This document shows, in pieces, positions 47,390 to 56,845 of a stretch of DNA of 64,000 nt. The notes below the pieces were generated by a model. The model had not been told where the DNA came from and did no database searches. It saw only the letters and a program-made list of their open reading frames with translations. A program made the translations under genes and the position numbers. How positions within the stretch are numbered: the first letter of the stretch is position 1; every line of letters begins with the position of its first letter. The DNA lies in assembly GCF_002093745.1 (NCBI RefSeq), contig NZ_MTSB01000001.1, positions 310,001 to 374,000 on the forward strand, given 5' to 3'. The DNA comes from Pseudomonas graminis (GTDB lineage Bacteria > Pseudomonadota > Gammaproteobacteria > Pseudomonadales > Pseudomonadaceae).

Positions 47390-48727
47390 GTGTTTTCCGA
47401 ATTCGCCCTGCACGAACGCCTGCTTAAAGCTGTGGCCGAGCTGAAATTTGTCGAGCCTACGCCTGTGCAGGCGGCCGCCATTCCACTGGCATTGCAAGGG
47501 CGCGACCTGCGGGTAACGGCGCAAACCGGTAGCGGCAAGACCGCCGCCTTTGTGCTGCCGATCCTCAACCGTCTGATCGGTCCGGCCAAGGTTCGCGTCG
47601 ATATCCGCGCCGTGATCCTGCTGCCGACGCGCGAGCTGGCGCAGCAGACCCTCAAGGAAGTCGAGCGGTTTTCCCAGTTCACCTTCGTCAAGGCCGGTCT
47701 GATCACTGGCGGCGAGGACTTCAAGGTCCAGGCGGCCATGCTGCGCAAGGTGCCGGACATTCTCATCGGTACGCCGGGTCGCCTGCTGGAGCAGCTCAAC
47801 GCCGGAAACCTGGACCTCAAGCACGTTGAAGTGCTGGTACTGGACGAAGCCGACCGCATGCTCGACATGGGGTTCTCCGAAGACGTCGAGCGTCTGGCGG
47901 GCGAGTGCGCCGGTCGCGAGCAGACCATGCTGTTCTCCGCAACCACCGGTGGTGCCGGCCTGCGGGAAATGATCGGCAAGGTGCTCAAGGATCCACAGCA
48001 TCTGCAAGTGAACAGCGTCAGCGAGCTGGCTTCCGGCACACGCCACCAGATCATCACCGCCGACCACAATGTGCATAAAGAGCAGGTGCTGAACTGGCTG
48101 CTGGCCAACGAGACCTACCAGAAAGCCATTATCTTCACCAACACCAAGGCGATGGCCGACCGTCTGTATGGCCGTCTGGTTGCGTTGGAGTACAAGGCGT
48201 TCGTGCTGCACGGCGACAAGGACCAGAAGGACCGCAAGGCCGCCATCGACCGTCTGAAGCAGGGCGGCGCGAAGATCATGGTCGCTACCGATGTAGCGGC
48301 GCGCGGCCTTGATGTTGAAGGTCTGGACATGGTGATCAACTTCGACATGCCACGCAGTGGCGACGATTACGTCCACCGCGTCGGTCGTACCGGCCGTGCG
48401 GGCAGCGACGGTCTGGCGATCTCGTTGATCTGCCATGGCGACTGGAACCTGATGTCGAGCGTAGAGCGCTACCTCAAGCAGAGCTTCGAGCGTCGCGTCA
48501 TCAAGGAAGTCAAAGGCACTTACGGCGGGCCGAAGAAGGTCAAGGCGTCGGGCAAGGCGGTAGGCGTCAAGAAGAAAAAGACCGACGTGAAGGGCGACAA
48601 GAAGAAAACAGCGGCCAAAGGCCCGACCAAGCGCAAGACCGTGAACCGTCCCAAGTCTGATCTGGTCAGCCAGGACGGCATGGCGCCTCTGAAAAAACGC
48701 AGCACACCGGCCCCTGCCGCCGAGTGA
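47390..48727 (+). CDS. DEAD-box ATP-dependent RNA helicase (SrmB/RhlE-like)
   Basis: I choose the GTG at 47390 (GAGG seven bases upstream), giving MFSEFALHERLLKAV, a usual start for this Pseudomonas helicase; 445 residues. The helicase core has the Q-motif FVEPTPVQ, Walker A AQTGSGKT, PTRELA, DEAD in LVLDEADRMLD, SAT and HRVGRTGRAG. A ~70-residue lysine-rich tail follows, probably RNA-binding. It acts in ribosome assembly or RNA turnover in the cytoplasm. SrmB-like is the common label for this orthologue. Confidence 0.9.
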   Translation: MFSEFALHERLLKAVAELKFVEPTPVQAAAIPLALQGRDLRVTAQTGSGKTAAFVLPILNRLIGPAKVRVDIRAVILLPTRELAQQTLKEVERFSQFTFVKAGLITGGEDFKVQAAMLRKVPDILIGTPGRLLEQLNAGNLDLKHVEVLVLDEADRMLDMGFSEDVERLAGECAGREQTMLFSATTGGAGLREMIGKVLKDPQHLQVNSVSELASGTRHQIITADHNVHKEQVLNWLLANETYQKAIIFTNTKAMADRLYGRLVALEYKAFVLHGDKDQKDRKAAIDRLKQGGAKIMVATDVAARGLDVEGLDMVINFDMPRSGDDYVHRVGRTGRAGSDGLAISLICHGDWNLMSSVERYLKQSFERRVIKEVKGTYGGPKKVKASGKAVGVKKKKTDVKGDKKKTAAKGPTKRKTVNRPKSDLVSQDGMAPLKKRSTPAPAAE

Positions 48728-48734
48728 TTGCCAT

Positions 48735-48765
48735 GATCGCTCCCGCGCAGGTGGGAGCGATCAAC
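48735..48765 (+). terminator. hairpin terminator
   Basis: GATCGCTCCC and GGGAGCGATC form a 10-bp stem around an 8-base loop directly after the helicase stop. The T-tract is weak, so it could also be a REP-like element. Confidence 0.65.
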
Positions 48766-48911
48766 ATCCTTACAGTACTGACAACGCCTCGTTACACCGT
48801 CCGCCAGCTTCTCTGAACCGTCATACACCTCGCAGGTCACATTCTTCGAGTCGTATGCCTGTGGCTGGATGTCATGGGCGGTCAATCCATGCTGGACGGA
48901 GGTTTAGAAAA

Positions 48912-49214
48912 ATGACTTATAACTGGGATCTTATCGAGCGTCTGTTGCACGAGGTGCAGAACAACGGCACCCCATCGACCTCCACGGAATTCGAGACGCT
49001 GCTGAATCGCAGCTACATCGAACCTCTTCCTCGCGAAGAAGGCGGATATGGTTCGACGTATATGCTGACGAAGCGCGGCGCAAGCCTGCTGTCTTTGATC
49101 GACAGCAGTATTCCGGGAAATGATCACCCACGTCAGGTACTCAATGAGCAGGCAGGCGACCCGCTTGACCCTGTGCTCTTCGACACTATCGCCAAAAAGC
49201 CACAGATCGCCTAA
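48912..49214 (+). CDS. small conserved protein, DUF2513-like
   Basis: 100 residues from ATG 48912, with GGAGG upstream. The opening MTYNWDLIERLLHEVQNN and the later YMLTKRGASLLSLI resemble the winged-helix-like DUF2513 group (WDLIRKLL..., LTxxGHxFL). A DNA-binding role is possible but unproven. It stands alone before an intergenic repeat cluster. Confidence 0.6.
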   Translation: MTYNWDLIERLLHEVQNNGTPSTSTEFETLLNRSYIEPLPREEGGYGSTYMLTKRGASLLSLIDSSIPGNDHPRQVLNEQAGDPLDPVLFDTIAKKPQIA

Positions 49215-49229
49215 GACCGCCGACACCCT

Positions 49230-49400
49230 GCCCGTCGATTCAGGGCAGGACGCAGAGCGTCCAGAACGGCATGCCCACGCAGAGCGTGGGTACGCCAGTG
49301 GCTGACCGTTCCTCACGTTGCGCGTGGGAATGCACGGGATAACGCTCTGCGTCACAATTCTGCGCCGTACCGCGCACTCAGCACCGGACGCAGGGCATGC
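49230..49400. repeat. palindromic intergenic repeat cluster
   Basis: Contains GGACGCAGAGCGTCC, CCCACGCAGAGCGTGGG, CACGTTGCGCGTGGG and ACGCTCTGCGTC: the same repeat family as at 5.9-6.1 kb and 53.4-54.2 kb, lying between convergent genes. Confidence 0.78.
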
Positions 49401-49422
49401 GCAAGAAAACGGGGCTGTCAGC

Positions 49423-50286
49423 TTACTTCTGCGACTTCAGGCAATCCAGTTCGGTGAAGTCCTTGCGCATGTCGGCGATACGGCTCAACAAGCGGGTGCG
49501 CTGTTCCGGTGTGCTCATCGCGGTGATGTCGACAATCAGCGATATAGCGGCCTTCTCGGCCTGGTCATACGCCTTGCGATACTCGGGCGTCCAGAAAGTC
49601 TCGCGGTCCTGCAGCAGGGCGGCGATGCGCTGAGGGAAGTCGGCGGCTTGCCGTTGTTGAACAGTGGCCAGAAACAGGTTCTGCCAGCGTGTGCGGTTGT
49701 CGATCCAGGCTTTGTTCTGTTCGCCCAGCGAAGCAGACCATGCCTGAATCCGGTCTTCCTGCGCCTGGCTCAGTTTGCCGATCCACGGTGTCAGGCGTTT
49801 TTCCATGCGCACGGCGCGCTCGGCAATCTGGCGTTCCAGCGGTTGATCGAGGTATTTGTTTTCGCGTTTGCGCTGGTCCTTGGCAAACGACTCTTGCATC
49901 TCCTGCACCTGCTTGTCGTCGAAGCGCGAAAGCAGCTCGACCGCAGACGGGGTGATTTCCTGGGAGATTTTCGCTATCGCTTCTTTGGCTTCGCGAGTGC
50001 GGGCTTCAAGCCCCTCGTAGGTCACCTGATCGTTCTTGACCATGTCCTCCAGCTTGTCCAGCCAGGCCAGATAACTGGGCAATTGGGTGCTGCAATGCCA
50101 GCTCAAGTGTTCCTTGAGACGGGTATCGAGCCAGCCTTTCTGCTCCGAGTTCATGTCCAGATAGTCGCTGAGCGTCCACGGAATGATCACATCGAGATTG
50201 CGGTACGCCAGCCCGACCTGATTGCATCCGGCAAGCAGTGACACGGTCATCAACAGCGTAATGAGGGCTTTGCAGAAAGACGGCAT
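49423..50286 (-). CDS. envelope lipoprotein (DUF6279-like)
   Basis: 287 residues with a lipoprotein signal (LLMTVSLLAGC, lipid-attached Cys at 21). The rest is helical and rich in charged residues (YRNLDVIIPWTLSDYLDMNSEQK..LKEHLSWHCSTQLPSYLAWLD), as in the DUF6279 family of pseudomonad lipoproteins. Function unknown. Residue +2 is Asn, which suggests outer-membrane sorting. Confidence 0.8.
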   Translation of the reverse strand: MPSFCKALITLLMTVSLLAGCNQVGLAYRNLDVIIPWTLSDYLDMNSEQKGWLDTRLKEHLSWHCSTQLPSYLAWLDKLEDMVKNDQVTYEGLEARTREAKEAIAKISQEITPSAVELLSRFDDKQVQEMQESFAKDQRKRENKYLDQPLERQIAERAVRMEKRLTPWIGKLSQAQEDRIQAWSASLGEQNKAWIDNRTRWQNLFLATVQQRQAADFPQRIAALLQDRETFWTPEYRKAYDQAEKAAISLIVDITAMSTPEQRTRLLSRIADMRKDFTELDCLKSQK

Positions 50287-50355
50287 GACAACTCCTTGGC
50301 GTACTGACGTGCAGTAGAGGAGTTTAGCCTCTGGCAGTTCAACCGGGTTCGGCCA

Positions 50356-51084
50356 TTAAAAGAACGAACGCACGGCCTTGAGCGTAAATGTTCCGTCGCA
50401 GCGTGCGTTGTGACCGCTGTAGACGCTGCAATCACCACCGCTCAGGCTTGAGCCGCTGTAGATCAGGTTCATGTCGATGCCCAGCCAGGGCCGCGAGAGG
50501 TTCAGTGACCAGTCGTTGAAGCCGCTGATCAGGCTGCCATCGGTAGACGCCTGGGGGATGTCGAACTGGTGATTGGCGTACTGCATGCGCACGCCCACGC
50601 CCAGTCGCTCGATGGCGCCAAGGTCGACAAAGACGGTGCTGTCCCGGCTGCCGACGTCGTTGCTGAACGCGGCGCCGATTCGGCTGTTGAGCATGCGCAG
50701 CCCGGCGTAAAACTCGTGGCTGTCAACCTGGTCGGTGTCCGGGTAGCTGTAGCGGATCATTCCCAGCTCATAGCCCAACGTGTTGTCGAACGGCTTCTTG
50801 AAGCCCATGTACGAGTCAAGCTCCATGCCCGAATCAGAGGCAAAGCCCATGTTGGGGGTCCACTGGCCGAAGTAGAAGCCGCTTTCGTGGGTCAGGTCCA
50901 GCCCGCCGTGGAACGAATCCGAACTGCCGCTGGGCGTTACCAGACCTTGCGCCATGCTGCGTGTGGGCGTGGTCGCCAATTTCAGGTCGAAAGCTCCCCA
51001 ATCCCGCTCCATGACCTGGGCAGAGGCGGATTGACAGGCAAGCAAGGCGCTGAAGGACAGCACGTGTAAGCGATGGCTGAGCAT
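50356..51084 (-). CDS. TorF-family putative outer-membrane porin
   Basis: 242 residues. A signal peptide (cleavage near ACQSASAQ, residue ~22) is followed by alternating beta-strand sequence ending in Phe (AVRSFF), the C-terminal signature for outer-membrane barrels. The pattern GGLDLTHESGFYFGQWTPNM and GYELGMIRYSYP matches the TorF/gcw_chp family of unknown-substrate porins. Confidence 0.82.
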   Translation of the reverse strand: MLSHRLHVLSFSALLACQSASAQVMERDWGAFDLKLATTPTRSMAQGLVTPSGSSDSFHGGLDLTHESGFYFGQWTPNMGFASDSGMELDSYMGFKKPFDNTLGYELGMIRYSYPDTDQVDSHEFYAGLRMLNSRIGAAFSNDVGSRDSTVFVDLGAIERLGVGVRMQYANHQFDIPQASTDGSLISGFNDWSLNLSRPWLGIDMNLIYSGSSLSGGDCSVYSGHNARCDGTFTLKAVRSFF

Positions 51085-51224
51085 GGCTCACTCCCTGATA
51101 GGCGAGGAGTGTGGTCAGGAATGGCGTATCAAAATGGCTCAGGAGCCGACACAAGCCGCGAGCTAGAGCGCTGCAAGGATACCGTTGAAATACCGTCCGG
51201 AAAAACCGTTCGTCAGATCGCAGG

Positions 51225-51740
51225 TTATCGGTTGGCGGTAACGGTATGGGACGGAGGAATCACCAGGCCACGAATCACCACCAGCGCCTGATCAAACGAG
51301 GGGTAGCCGCTCTTGGCAACGTCCAGCTGGGCGTACTCGGCTCGATAATGCTCGGCCTGCTTCGGATCGCTCACGCTGAGCTGCTGGGAGAGCAGCGCGA
51401 TGGCCAGTGGATGCCGATTATTGGCTGCCGTTTCCAGCAACTGGATGATCTGTTTTTGATCGGCCTGCTGACGAATCAGCAGCACGGCCTGATAGAACTC
51501 GGCTTCACCCGACGCGTCATCAACCCCGGCACGGCGCAGGATCGCCTCGGCCAGTTCGTAGTTTTCGCGGTTGTCTTCGCTGATCAGCAATTTGGCCTGG
51601 AGCATGTCGTTCTGGTACAGCAAGTGCTCGGCCCGGCAGTTGTCATCAGCCGTCTGTCCGTTGCTGGAGCCGTTTTCGCACGGGTGCGATGCGCAGCCGC
51701 CAAGGTAGATAAGTGCGCCGAAAAGCATCCAGTTCTTCAT
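51225..51740 (-). CDS. lipoprotein, unknown function
   Basis: 171 residues from Met 51740 (a Met five residues earlier is also possible). The signal MKNWMLFGALIYLGGC has a lipobox with Cys16, and a helical repeat-like domain follows (LLYQNDMLQAKLLISEDNRENYELAEAILRRAGVDDASGEAEFYQAVLL), possibly TPR/Sel1-like. It lies near the porin gene on the same strand but with a 140-bp gap, so it is probably a separate unit. Confidence 0.72.
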   Translation of the reverse strand: MKNWMLFGALIYLGGCASHPCENGSSNGQTADDNCRAEHLLYQNDMLQAKLLISEDNRENYELAEAILRRAGVDDASGEAEFYQAVLLIRQQADQKQIIQLLETAANNRHPLAIALLSQQLSVSDPKQAEHYRAEYAQLDVAKSGYPSFDQALVVIRGLVIPPSHTVTANR

Positions 51741-51905
51741 TCGAGCATTCCACAAGGAGACAACTTCCAGAGCGTGAACCAGCTCGTGGTCATAGTGATA
51801 TCAGAGGAGAGAGTAGCAGCGTGACCGGAAGAATATCCAGCGAAGGATGGTCAATCTAGCGCCTTGAGCGTCAAGGCGCATAGAGATCGACAGGCAGAGC
51901 GCGAT

Positions 51906-52094
51906 TTATTTTTTACCGAGATTGATCTGCTTGGACGGTGCGAAGGTCTGGCCACTCACGCCTTTGGCAATTTGCTGAATTTCGCCGCCGGACTTCAGGA
52001 AAGCCGCGATCTGCGCGTTGATCGAGTCGCTCGTTTCAACGGCTGGGGCTGGTTTGGCTTTCGAGTGGGATGCTTTGATACGCATGGCTGCCAT
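51906..52094 (-). CDS. small conserved protein, unknown function
   Basis: 62 residues (or 59 from the Met at 52085). Ser/Lys-rich N-terminus, then IAAFLKSGGEIQQIAKGVSGQTF, which looks like a conserved amphipathic segment found in short Pseudomonas proteins. A GAAGG site lies just upstream, but its spacing does not decide between the two starts. Confidence 0.55.
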   Translation of the reverse strand: MAAMRIKASHSKAKPAPAVETSDSINAQIAAFLKSGGEIQQIAKGVSGQTFAPSKQINLGKK

Positions 52095-52399
52095 TTACCT
52101 TCATAAACGTAATACGGCCAGCCAGAATACAGGAAATACATGACGGTTGCTTGGCAAATATGGCACCTGCCGAGTGACATATAAACGCGCGGCGAGCGCA
52201 GTTTTGCAGATGGGGCGCGCTAAATATCTGTTTTAAATAACAGTTTTCAGGTGCCTCGTGTGGGCGGCGCGCTACCGGCCAGGCTGCGCATGACCGGGAA
52301 ACTGACGAGCGGATGATGCACGTGCGCCTGCGGTGACACAAGGCGAACCCGGACACAAAGTCGGGTAGAATGCCGCCCACGTAATGAGGGTATCTGGAA
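52095..52399. other. gene-free region before the S1-domain gene
   Basis: About 305 bp between divergent genes, presumably promoters for both. No motif, repeat or convincing small gene seen. Confidence 0.35.
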
Positions 52400-53236
52400 A
52401 TGGCTTTAATCGGGCGCTACAACAGCTTGCAAATCGTCAAGCACACGAACTTCGGTCTGTACCTGGACGGGGCGCAGGACGGTGAAATCCTTCTGCCCAA
52501 TCGGTACATCCCCAAGGATGTTCCCACCGAAGATGAAGACTGGCTCAATGTGTTCATCTATCTGGACAGCGAAGACAAGCTGATCGCAACCACTGAAAAG
52601 CCCAAGGTGCAGGTGGGTGAGTTCGCCAGCCTCAAGGTGGTCGAAGTCAACAGCATCGGCGTGTTTCTGGACTGGGGCCTGCCCAAGGACCTGTTGCTGC
52701 CTTATTCCGAAGAGAAGCGTACCTTGCAGGCGGGCGAGTACTGCGTGGTTCACGTCTACCTCGACAAGCACACCCGCCGCATCACCGCCACCGCGCGTCT
52801 GGACCGCTATCTGGACAAGACGCCAGCAAACTACAGCGTCGGGCAGGAAGTCGATCTGCTGGTGGCCGAAGCGACCGACATGGGTTTCAAGGCGATCATC
52901 AACAACAAGCACTGGGGCCTGATTCACAAGAACGAAGTGTTCAAGTTCATGCGCGCCGGCAAGCAGGAAAAGGGTTTCATCAAGGAAATCCGCGCCGACG
53001 GCAACATCAGCCTGAGCCTGCAGCCAGTAGGGGCCGAAGCGGCAAGCAGCCTCAATTCGAAGATCCTCTCCAAACTGCGCGAAAACAACGGCACCCTGCC
53101 TGTCAGCGACAAGAGCGATCCGCAGGTCATCAGCGGTCTGTTTGGCGTCAGCAAAGGCAATTTCAAGAAAGCCATTGGCGCGTTGTACAAACAGGGCCAG
53201 ATCGTGATTCACGCTGACCGTATCGACCTGGTCTGA
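52400..53236 (+). CDS. S1-domain RNA-binding protein, CvfB family
   Basis: 278 residues. Tandem S1-like OB domains (residues ~5-65, 68-130, 145-210) are followed by a C-terminal winged helix (SDKSDPQVISGLFGVSKGNFKKAIGALYKQGQIVI), exactly the CvfB layout. CvfB-type proteins bind RNA and affect gene expression and virulence factors in staphylococci; the role in Pseudomonas is not established. AATGAGGG precedes the ATG. It stands alone. Confidence 0.88.
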   Translation: MALIGRYNSLQIVKHTNFGLYLDGAQDGEILLPNRYIPKDVPTEDEDWLNVFIYLDSEDKLIATTEKPKVQVGEFASLKVVEVNSIGVFLDWGLPKDLLLPYSEEKRTLQAGEYCVVHVYLDKHTRRITATARLDRYLDKTPANYSVGQEVDLLVAEATDMGFKAIINNKHWGLIHKNEVFKFMRAGKQEKGFIKEIRADGNISLSLQPVGAEAASSLNSKILSKLRENNGTLPVSDKSDPQVISGLFGVSKGNFKKAIGALYKQGQIVIHADRIDLV

Positions 53237-53369
53237 TACATCGCCCTGGCTCGACATCTGAGCGCCGCGGCTGTGCGCTAAGGGTTGTAACCTATGCTGC
53301 AACGCAATGTGATGCCCTGCTCATCGTCACTGCACATAAACGAAAGCGCTTTTTTATCGCGATGGCCCT

Positions 53370-54180
53370 GACGACGCCGAGGGGCGAAAAGGTGACCTGA
53401 GTCGAACCCCAACCCATCTGATTTCGCAGCACCGCCGTGTGACGCAGAGCGTCAAGAACTGCATTCCCACGCGGAGCGTTGGAACGATAGTCATCTAACC
53501 GACATCGCAGCACTGCCGTGTGACGCAGAGCGTCACGAACTGCATGCCCACGCGGAGCGTGGGTATGATAGTCAAAACCGCAGCTCCTGCCGCACAAGTG
53601 CTTTTCAACCGCAATGGCACTGACGACGCAGAGTGCGACGTAAGTGACGGCTGAGTCCTGGCGCTGATCCGGGGGTAGCCTGGCAGGACGCCAGGCTAGC
53701 CGCACCGGGCCATGGATGGCCCGTTGCGGCGACCCCCGGATCAGTGTCAGGACGAAGGAACCCGACGAAGTCGGGCCGGAAACGGAGCCAGGGGCTTTGG
53801 TTACTTTGGCCCCATCAAAGTAACTCGCCGAGGGGCGAAAAGGTGACCTGAGTCGAACCCCAACCCAACTGACATCGCAGCACCGCTGTGTGACGCAGAG
53901 CGTCATGAACTGCATGCCGACGCAGAGCGTCGGCACGATAGTCAGGAGGGGCGAAAAGGTGACCCGAGTCGAACTTCAACCCATCTGACATCGCAGAGCC
54001 GCCGTGTGACGCAGAGCGTCATGAACTGCATGCCGACGCAGAGCGTCGGCACGATAGTCAGGAGGGGCGAAAAGGTGACCCGAGTCGAACTTCAACCCAT
54101 CTGATTTCGCAGAACCGCCGTGTGACGCAGAGCGTCACGAACTGCATGCCGACGCAGAGCGTCGGCACGATAGTCAAAAG
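53370..54180. repeat. dense array of palindromic intergenic repeats
   Basis: At least five copies of a ~60-bp unit: GTGTGACGCAGAGCGTCA, a spacer GAACTGCAT, a second palindrome (CCGACGCAGAGCGTCGG or CCCACGCGGAGCGTGGG) and ATGATAGTCA or ACGATAGTCA. Copies start near 53438, 53515, 53887, 54000 and 54117. From 53826 three larger units of 117-118 bp repeat in tandem, each including GAGGGGCGAAAAGGTGACC. Between them (53650-53820) lies another inverted structure, TGATCCGGGGG ... CCCCCGGATCA. No gene. It lies between the S1 and DUF2177 genes. Confidence 0.9.
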
Positions 54181-54294
54181 CCCCATTAGCGCTTTCTGCA
54201 AAATGCACCTCAAGCCGTCCGCATTCTTGCAAGCGATGAAGGTCATACCTTCATACGGGTCTTTCCTGGCCCGACATTCGACCAAGGACGTCCC

Positions 54295-54696
54295 ATGAAA
54301 AAAATACTGACGGCGTACATCGGCACATTGCTGGCGTTTCTGATCCTCGACGGTTTGTGGCTCGGCGTGCTCATGGGGCCGACCTACCGGGAATGGCTCG
54401 GACCGCTGATGCTGGCGACACCGGTGATGGGGCCTGCGATAGCGTTTTATCTGCTTTATGGCGCGGGAGTGGTGGTGTTCGGCGTGCTGCCCGCGGTGAG
54501 GGAGCAACGGTTGAGCCGCGCGACCTTGTTCAGCGGGCTGCTGGGGCTGGTTGCCTACGGCACCTATGATCTGACCAACTGGGCCACGTTGCAGGGCTGG
54601 CCTGCGCAGCTGGCGCTGATCGACCTGGCCTGGGGCACGGTCGTGTCGGCGCTGGCCGGTACGGCGGGGTACCTGGCGGTACGACGCTTTACATGA
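54295..54696 (+). CDS. DUF2177 family membrane protein
   Basis: 133 residues with four membrane helices. The motifs DGLWLGVL in helix 1 and YGTYDLTNWATLQGWP near residue 85 are diagnostic of DUF2177. It is an inner-membrane protein of unknown function, following the repeat array. Confidence 0.88.
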   Translation: MKKILTAYIGTLLAFLILDGLWLGVLMGPTYREWLGPLMLATPVMGPAIAFYLLYGAGVVVFGVLPAVREQRLSRATLFSGLLGLVAYGTYDLTNWATLQGWPAQLALIDLAWGTVVSALAGTAGYLAVRRFT

Positions 54697-54785
54697 AAAC
54701 TGCCTGCAACTTGAAAGCTGCCTGCAACGATGAGCGTCACTGAAGGGCAACGCTCATCCGCGAACGCTGTGCTGCAACCGACAGG

Positions 54786-55166
54786 CTAGTTCTGCAAAAA
54801 GCCGGCAAAACTCAGGTTGCTGCCTTTGGGGCGCATGTCTTTCAGGAACGAGTCCTTGTCGGCGCTCAGCTCAAGGCTGACGGTCGGCTTGCGCTTGTCA
54901 GCGTTGCGCACTTCCAGGCCTTCCATGTGATCACGCATGAACACGGTGGTCACTTTCAGGTGCAGCAACTGGTCGGTGTCCGGAGTGTGCAGCAGCAGGT
55001 GCAGCCATTCGTACTGGCCCACTTGCAGGCGCGGGACCGGCAGGTCGAACCACCAGATATTACGTTTGGGGTCGAGCACCGCGAAATGGGTGTTGTTGAC
55101 GCCGAGCACTGCGCCGCCCAGAGCCTGGTTTCTGCGTGCAATGGCCAGTTTTTTATCGAGTTTCAT
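54786..55166 (-). CDS. conserved hypothetical protein
   Basis: 126 residues from ATG 55166 (AGGAA five bases upstream); a longer start would add 23 unlikely residues. The protein is soluble with a beta-rich pattern (FAVLDPKRNIWWFDLPVPRLQVGQYEWLHLLLH). No recognised domain. It is widespread in Pseudomonas as an unnamed gene, to my recollection. Confidence 0.65.
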   Translation of the reverse strand: MKLDKKLAIARRNQALGGAVLGVNNTHFAVLDPKRNIWWFDLPVPRLQVGQYEWLHLLLHTPDTDQLLHLKVTTVFMRDHMEGLEVRNADKRKPTVSLELSADKDSFLKDMRPKGSNLSFAGFLQN

Positions 55167-55407
55167 AGCGTTCCTGAGAATCGGATTGTTCAGCGTGTCG
55201 GCCTTGCCGGACAACGGTGCCGCGCATTCTCGCACAAAGTCTGGCCCTGGCTCATTTCACTGCTCGAATGGCAGCTCGTCGTCCAGCAGACCAATGGTAC
55301 TGTGGCGCAAAAAAAATCTTGAAACTCTTCGTTCTTGGCGCAGGTCAATCTTATTGTCGAGTACGACATCCGATTCCAGTGTGGTCTTCAGACCCAGGAG
55401 ATTTTCG

Positions 55408-55599
55408 ATGAGCAGCACCAGCGATAAAGTCAAAGGCATGGCCAACGAAGCCGTTGGTAACGTCAAACAGGCTGTTGGCAAGGCTACCGATAACACGAAA
55501 TTGAGGGCTGAAGGCAAGGCGCAAGAGCTGAAAGGCGAAGGCCAGCAGGCTAAAGGCGAAGTGAAAGACGCTGTCAAGAAAGGCGTCGACAAGGTGTAA
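55408..55599 (+). CDS. CsbD-family stress protein
   Basis: 63 residues starting MSSTSDKVKGMANEAVGNVKQ, with AGGAG seven bases upstream. Repeated KGxAxEAxGxxKxA helices rich in Lys, Glu, Ala and Gly match the CsbD family, a general-stress-induced small protein of unknown biochemical role. A stem-loop (55646-55669) lies downstream. Confidence 0.9.
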   Translation: MSSTSDKVKGMANEAVGNVKQAVGKATDNTKLRAEGKAQELKGEGQQAKGEVKDAVKKGVDKV

Positions 55600-55645
55600 A
55601 CGGAGTGTTCCCGTCACCTTAGGGTCGGGAGTCAGCAGCACCTGT

Positions 55646-55675
55646 AACGGTCATCCACGGATGGCCGTTATGCTT
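55646..55675 (+). terminator. possible terminator after the CsbD gene
   Basis: AACGGTCAT and ATGGCCGTT form a 9-bp stem (with G-U pairs) around a short loop, followed by ATGCTTT. Moderate hairpin with a weak T-tract. Confidence 0.5.
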
Positions 55676-55827
55676 TCTGCCTTGCGGAACTGAAACCTTT
55701 CACGACCTGCCCAGTCAATGTGCCATCGGTATTCGCGTATAACCTTGCAATGACAGGGCCACGCGATGCAGAAAATGCCGGTCTTCAGGATGTACGGTGT
55801 TCCAGTTAGGGAGCAAGAGGAAACGCC

Positions 55828-56799
55828 ATGATTTTCCCCCATTTGCGTCAACTGCCAGTCGGTAAAGTGCTGGTGCGCACCGTCAACGAGTTTCTTGACG
55901 ACGAGATGTCCACCTACGCCTCTGCGCTGGCGTATCAGATGCTGTTTTCTTTGTTCCCGTTTTTGCTGTTTCTGATTGCGCTGATCGGCTTTTTGCACCT
56001 GCCGGACTTCTTCTCCTGGCTGCGCCTGCAATCCGAGTTCCTGCTACCGCCTCAGGCGCTCGAGCAGGTCAACCCGGTCATTGATCAGTTACAGCAATCC
56101 AAGGGCGGTTTGCTGTCGATCGGTATCGTGATCGCGTTATGGACCGCATCGGCGGGCGTTCGCCTGATGATGAGCGCCATGAACGCGGCCTACGACGTGG
56201 TTGAAGGGCGCCCCATCTGGAAGCGTTTCCCGTTGTCGATCCTGTACACCGTGGGCATTGCCGGCATGTTGCTGGCGGCTGCGGCGTTCATGGTGCTCGG
56301 GCCTCAGGTGATGAACTGGATCGCTGCGCAAGTCGGCATGGAAGAGTTCATCGTGACGCTGTGGACCATCCTGCGCTGGCCCGCGATCATCATCTTGTTA
56401 ATGGTCGCGGTGGCGCTGATCTACTACGTGATGCCTGACGTCAAACAGGAGTTTCGCTTCATCACGCCCGGTTCGGTGTTGGCCGTCGTGGTGTGGATCG
56501 TGGCGTCGCTGGCGTTTGGTTTCTACGTCAAGACCTTTGCCGATTACAACGCCATGTACGGCAGCATCGGCGCGATCATCGTGCTGTTGTTGTACTTTTA
56601 TATTTCTGCCGCCGTGCTGTTGTTAGGGGCAGAAATGAATGCCGTGATCGAGCACATGTCCGCAGAAGGCAAGGAAGCGGGCGAGAAAGAGCCGGGCGAC
56701 GGTCTGGGCGACGAGCAGAATGAGGCCGGCGGCAAACAGCATGTTTCCGGACTGGGTCGTGATCATTCCGTGCCGCTGCCGAAGGCTGACGAAACCTGA
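55828..56799 (+). CDS. YihY/virulence factor BrkB family membrane protein
   Basis: 323 residues with six hydrophobic helices between residues ~35 and 270. The N-terminal [29 protein letters not shown] and the ending [30 protein letters not shown] are the YihY signature. A hydrophilic tail of ~50 residues follows. Despite the old ribonuclease BN label for this family, it is an inner-membrane protein of uncertain function. The next gene, def, starts 47 bp downstream. Confidence 0.9.
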   Translation: MIFPHLRQLPVGKVLVRTVNEFLDDEMSTYASALAYQMLFSLFPFLLFLIALIGFLHLPDFFSWLRLQSEFLLPPQALEQVNPVIDQLQQSKGGLLSIGIVIALWTASAGVRLMMSAMNAAYDVVEGRPIWKRFPLSILYTVGIAGMLLAAAAFMVLGPQVMNWIAAQVGMEEFIVTLWTILRWPAIIILLMVAVALIYYVMPDVKQEFRFITPGSVLAVVVWIVASLAFGFYVKTFADYNAMYGSIGAIIVLLLYFYISAAVLLLGAEMNAVIEHMSAEGKEAGEKEPGDGLGDEQNEAGGKQHVSGLGRDHSVPLPKADET

Positions 56800-56845
56800 T
56801 GGCCATCTGTGGCAAGATCGCTTTTTATTCGAAGGGCTGGCAGCC

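Noticed and set aside
53370..54180. Repeat array considered as a CRISPR array
   Set aside because: Repeats are palindromic intergenic units of variable spacing, with conserved rather than unique intervening sequence, and similar units occur singly elsewhere in the window.
55828..56799. Ribonuclease BN annotation for the YihY-like protein
   Set aside because: That label is a historical error for this membrane-protein family; no nuclease motif is visible.
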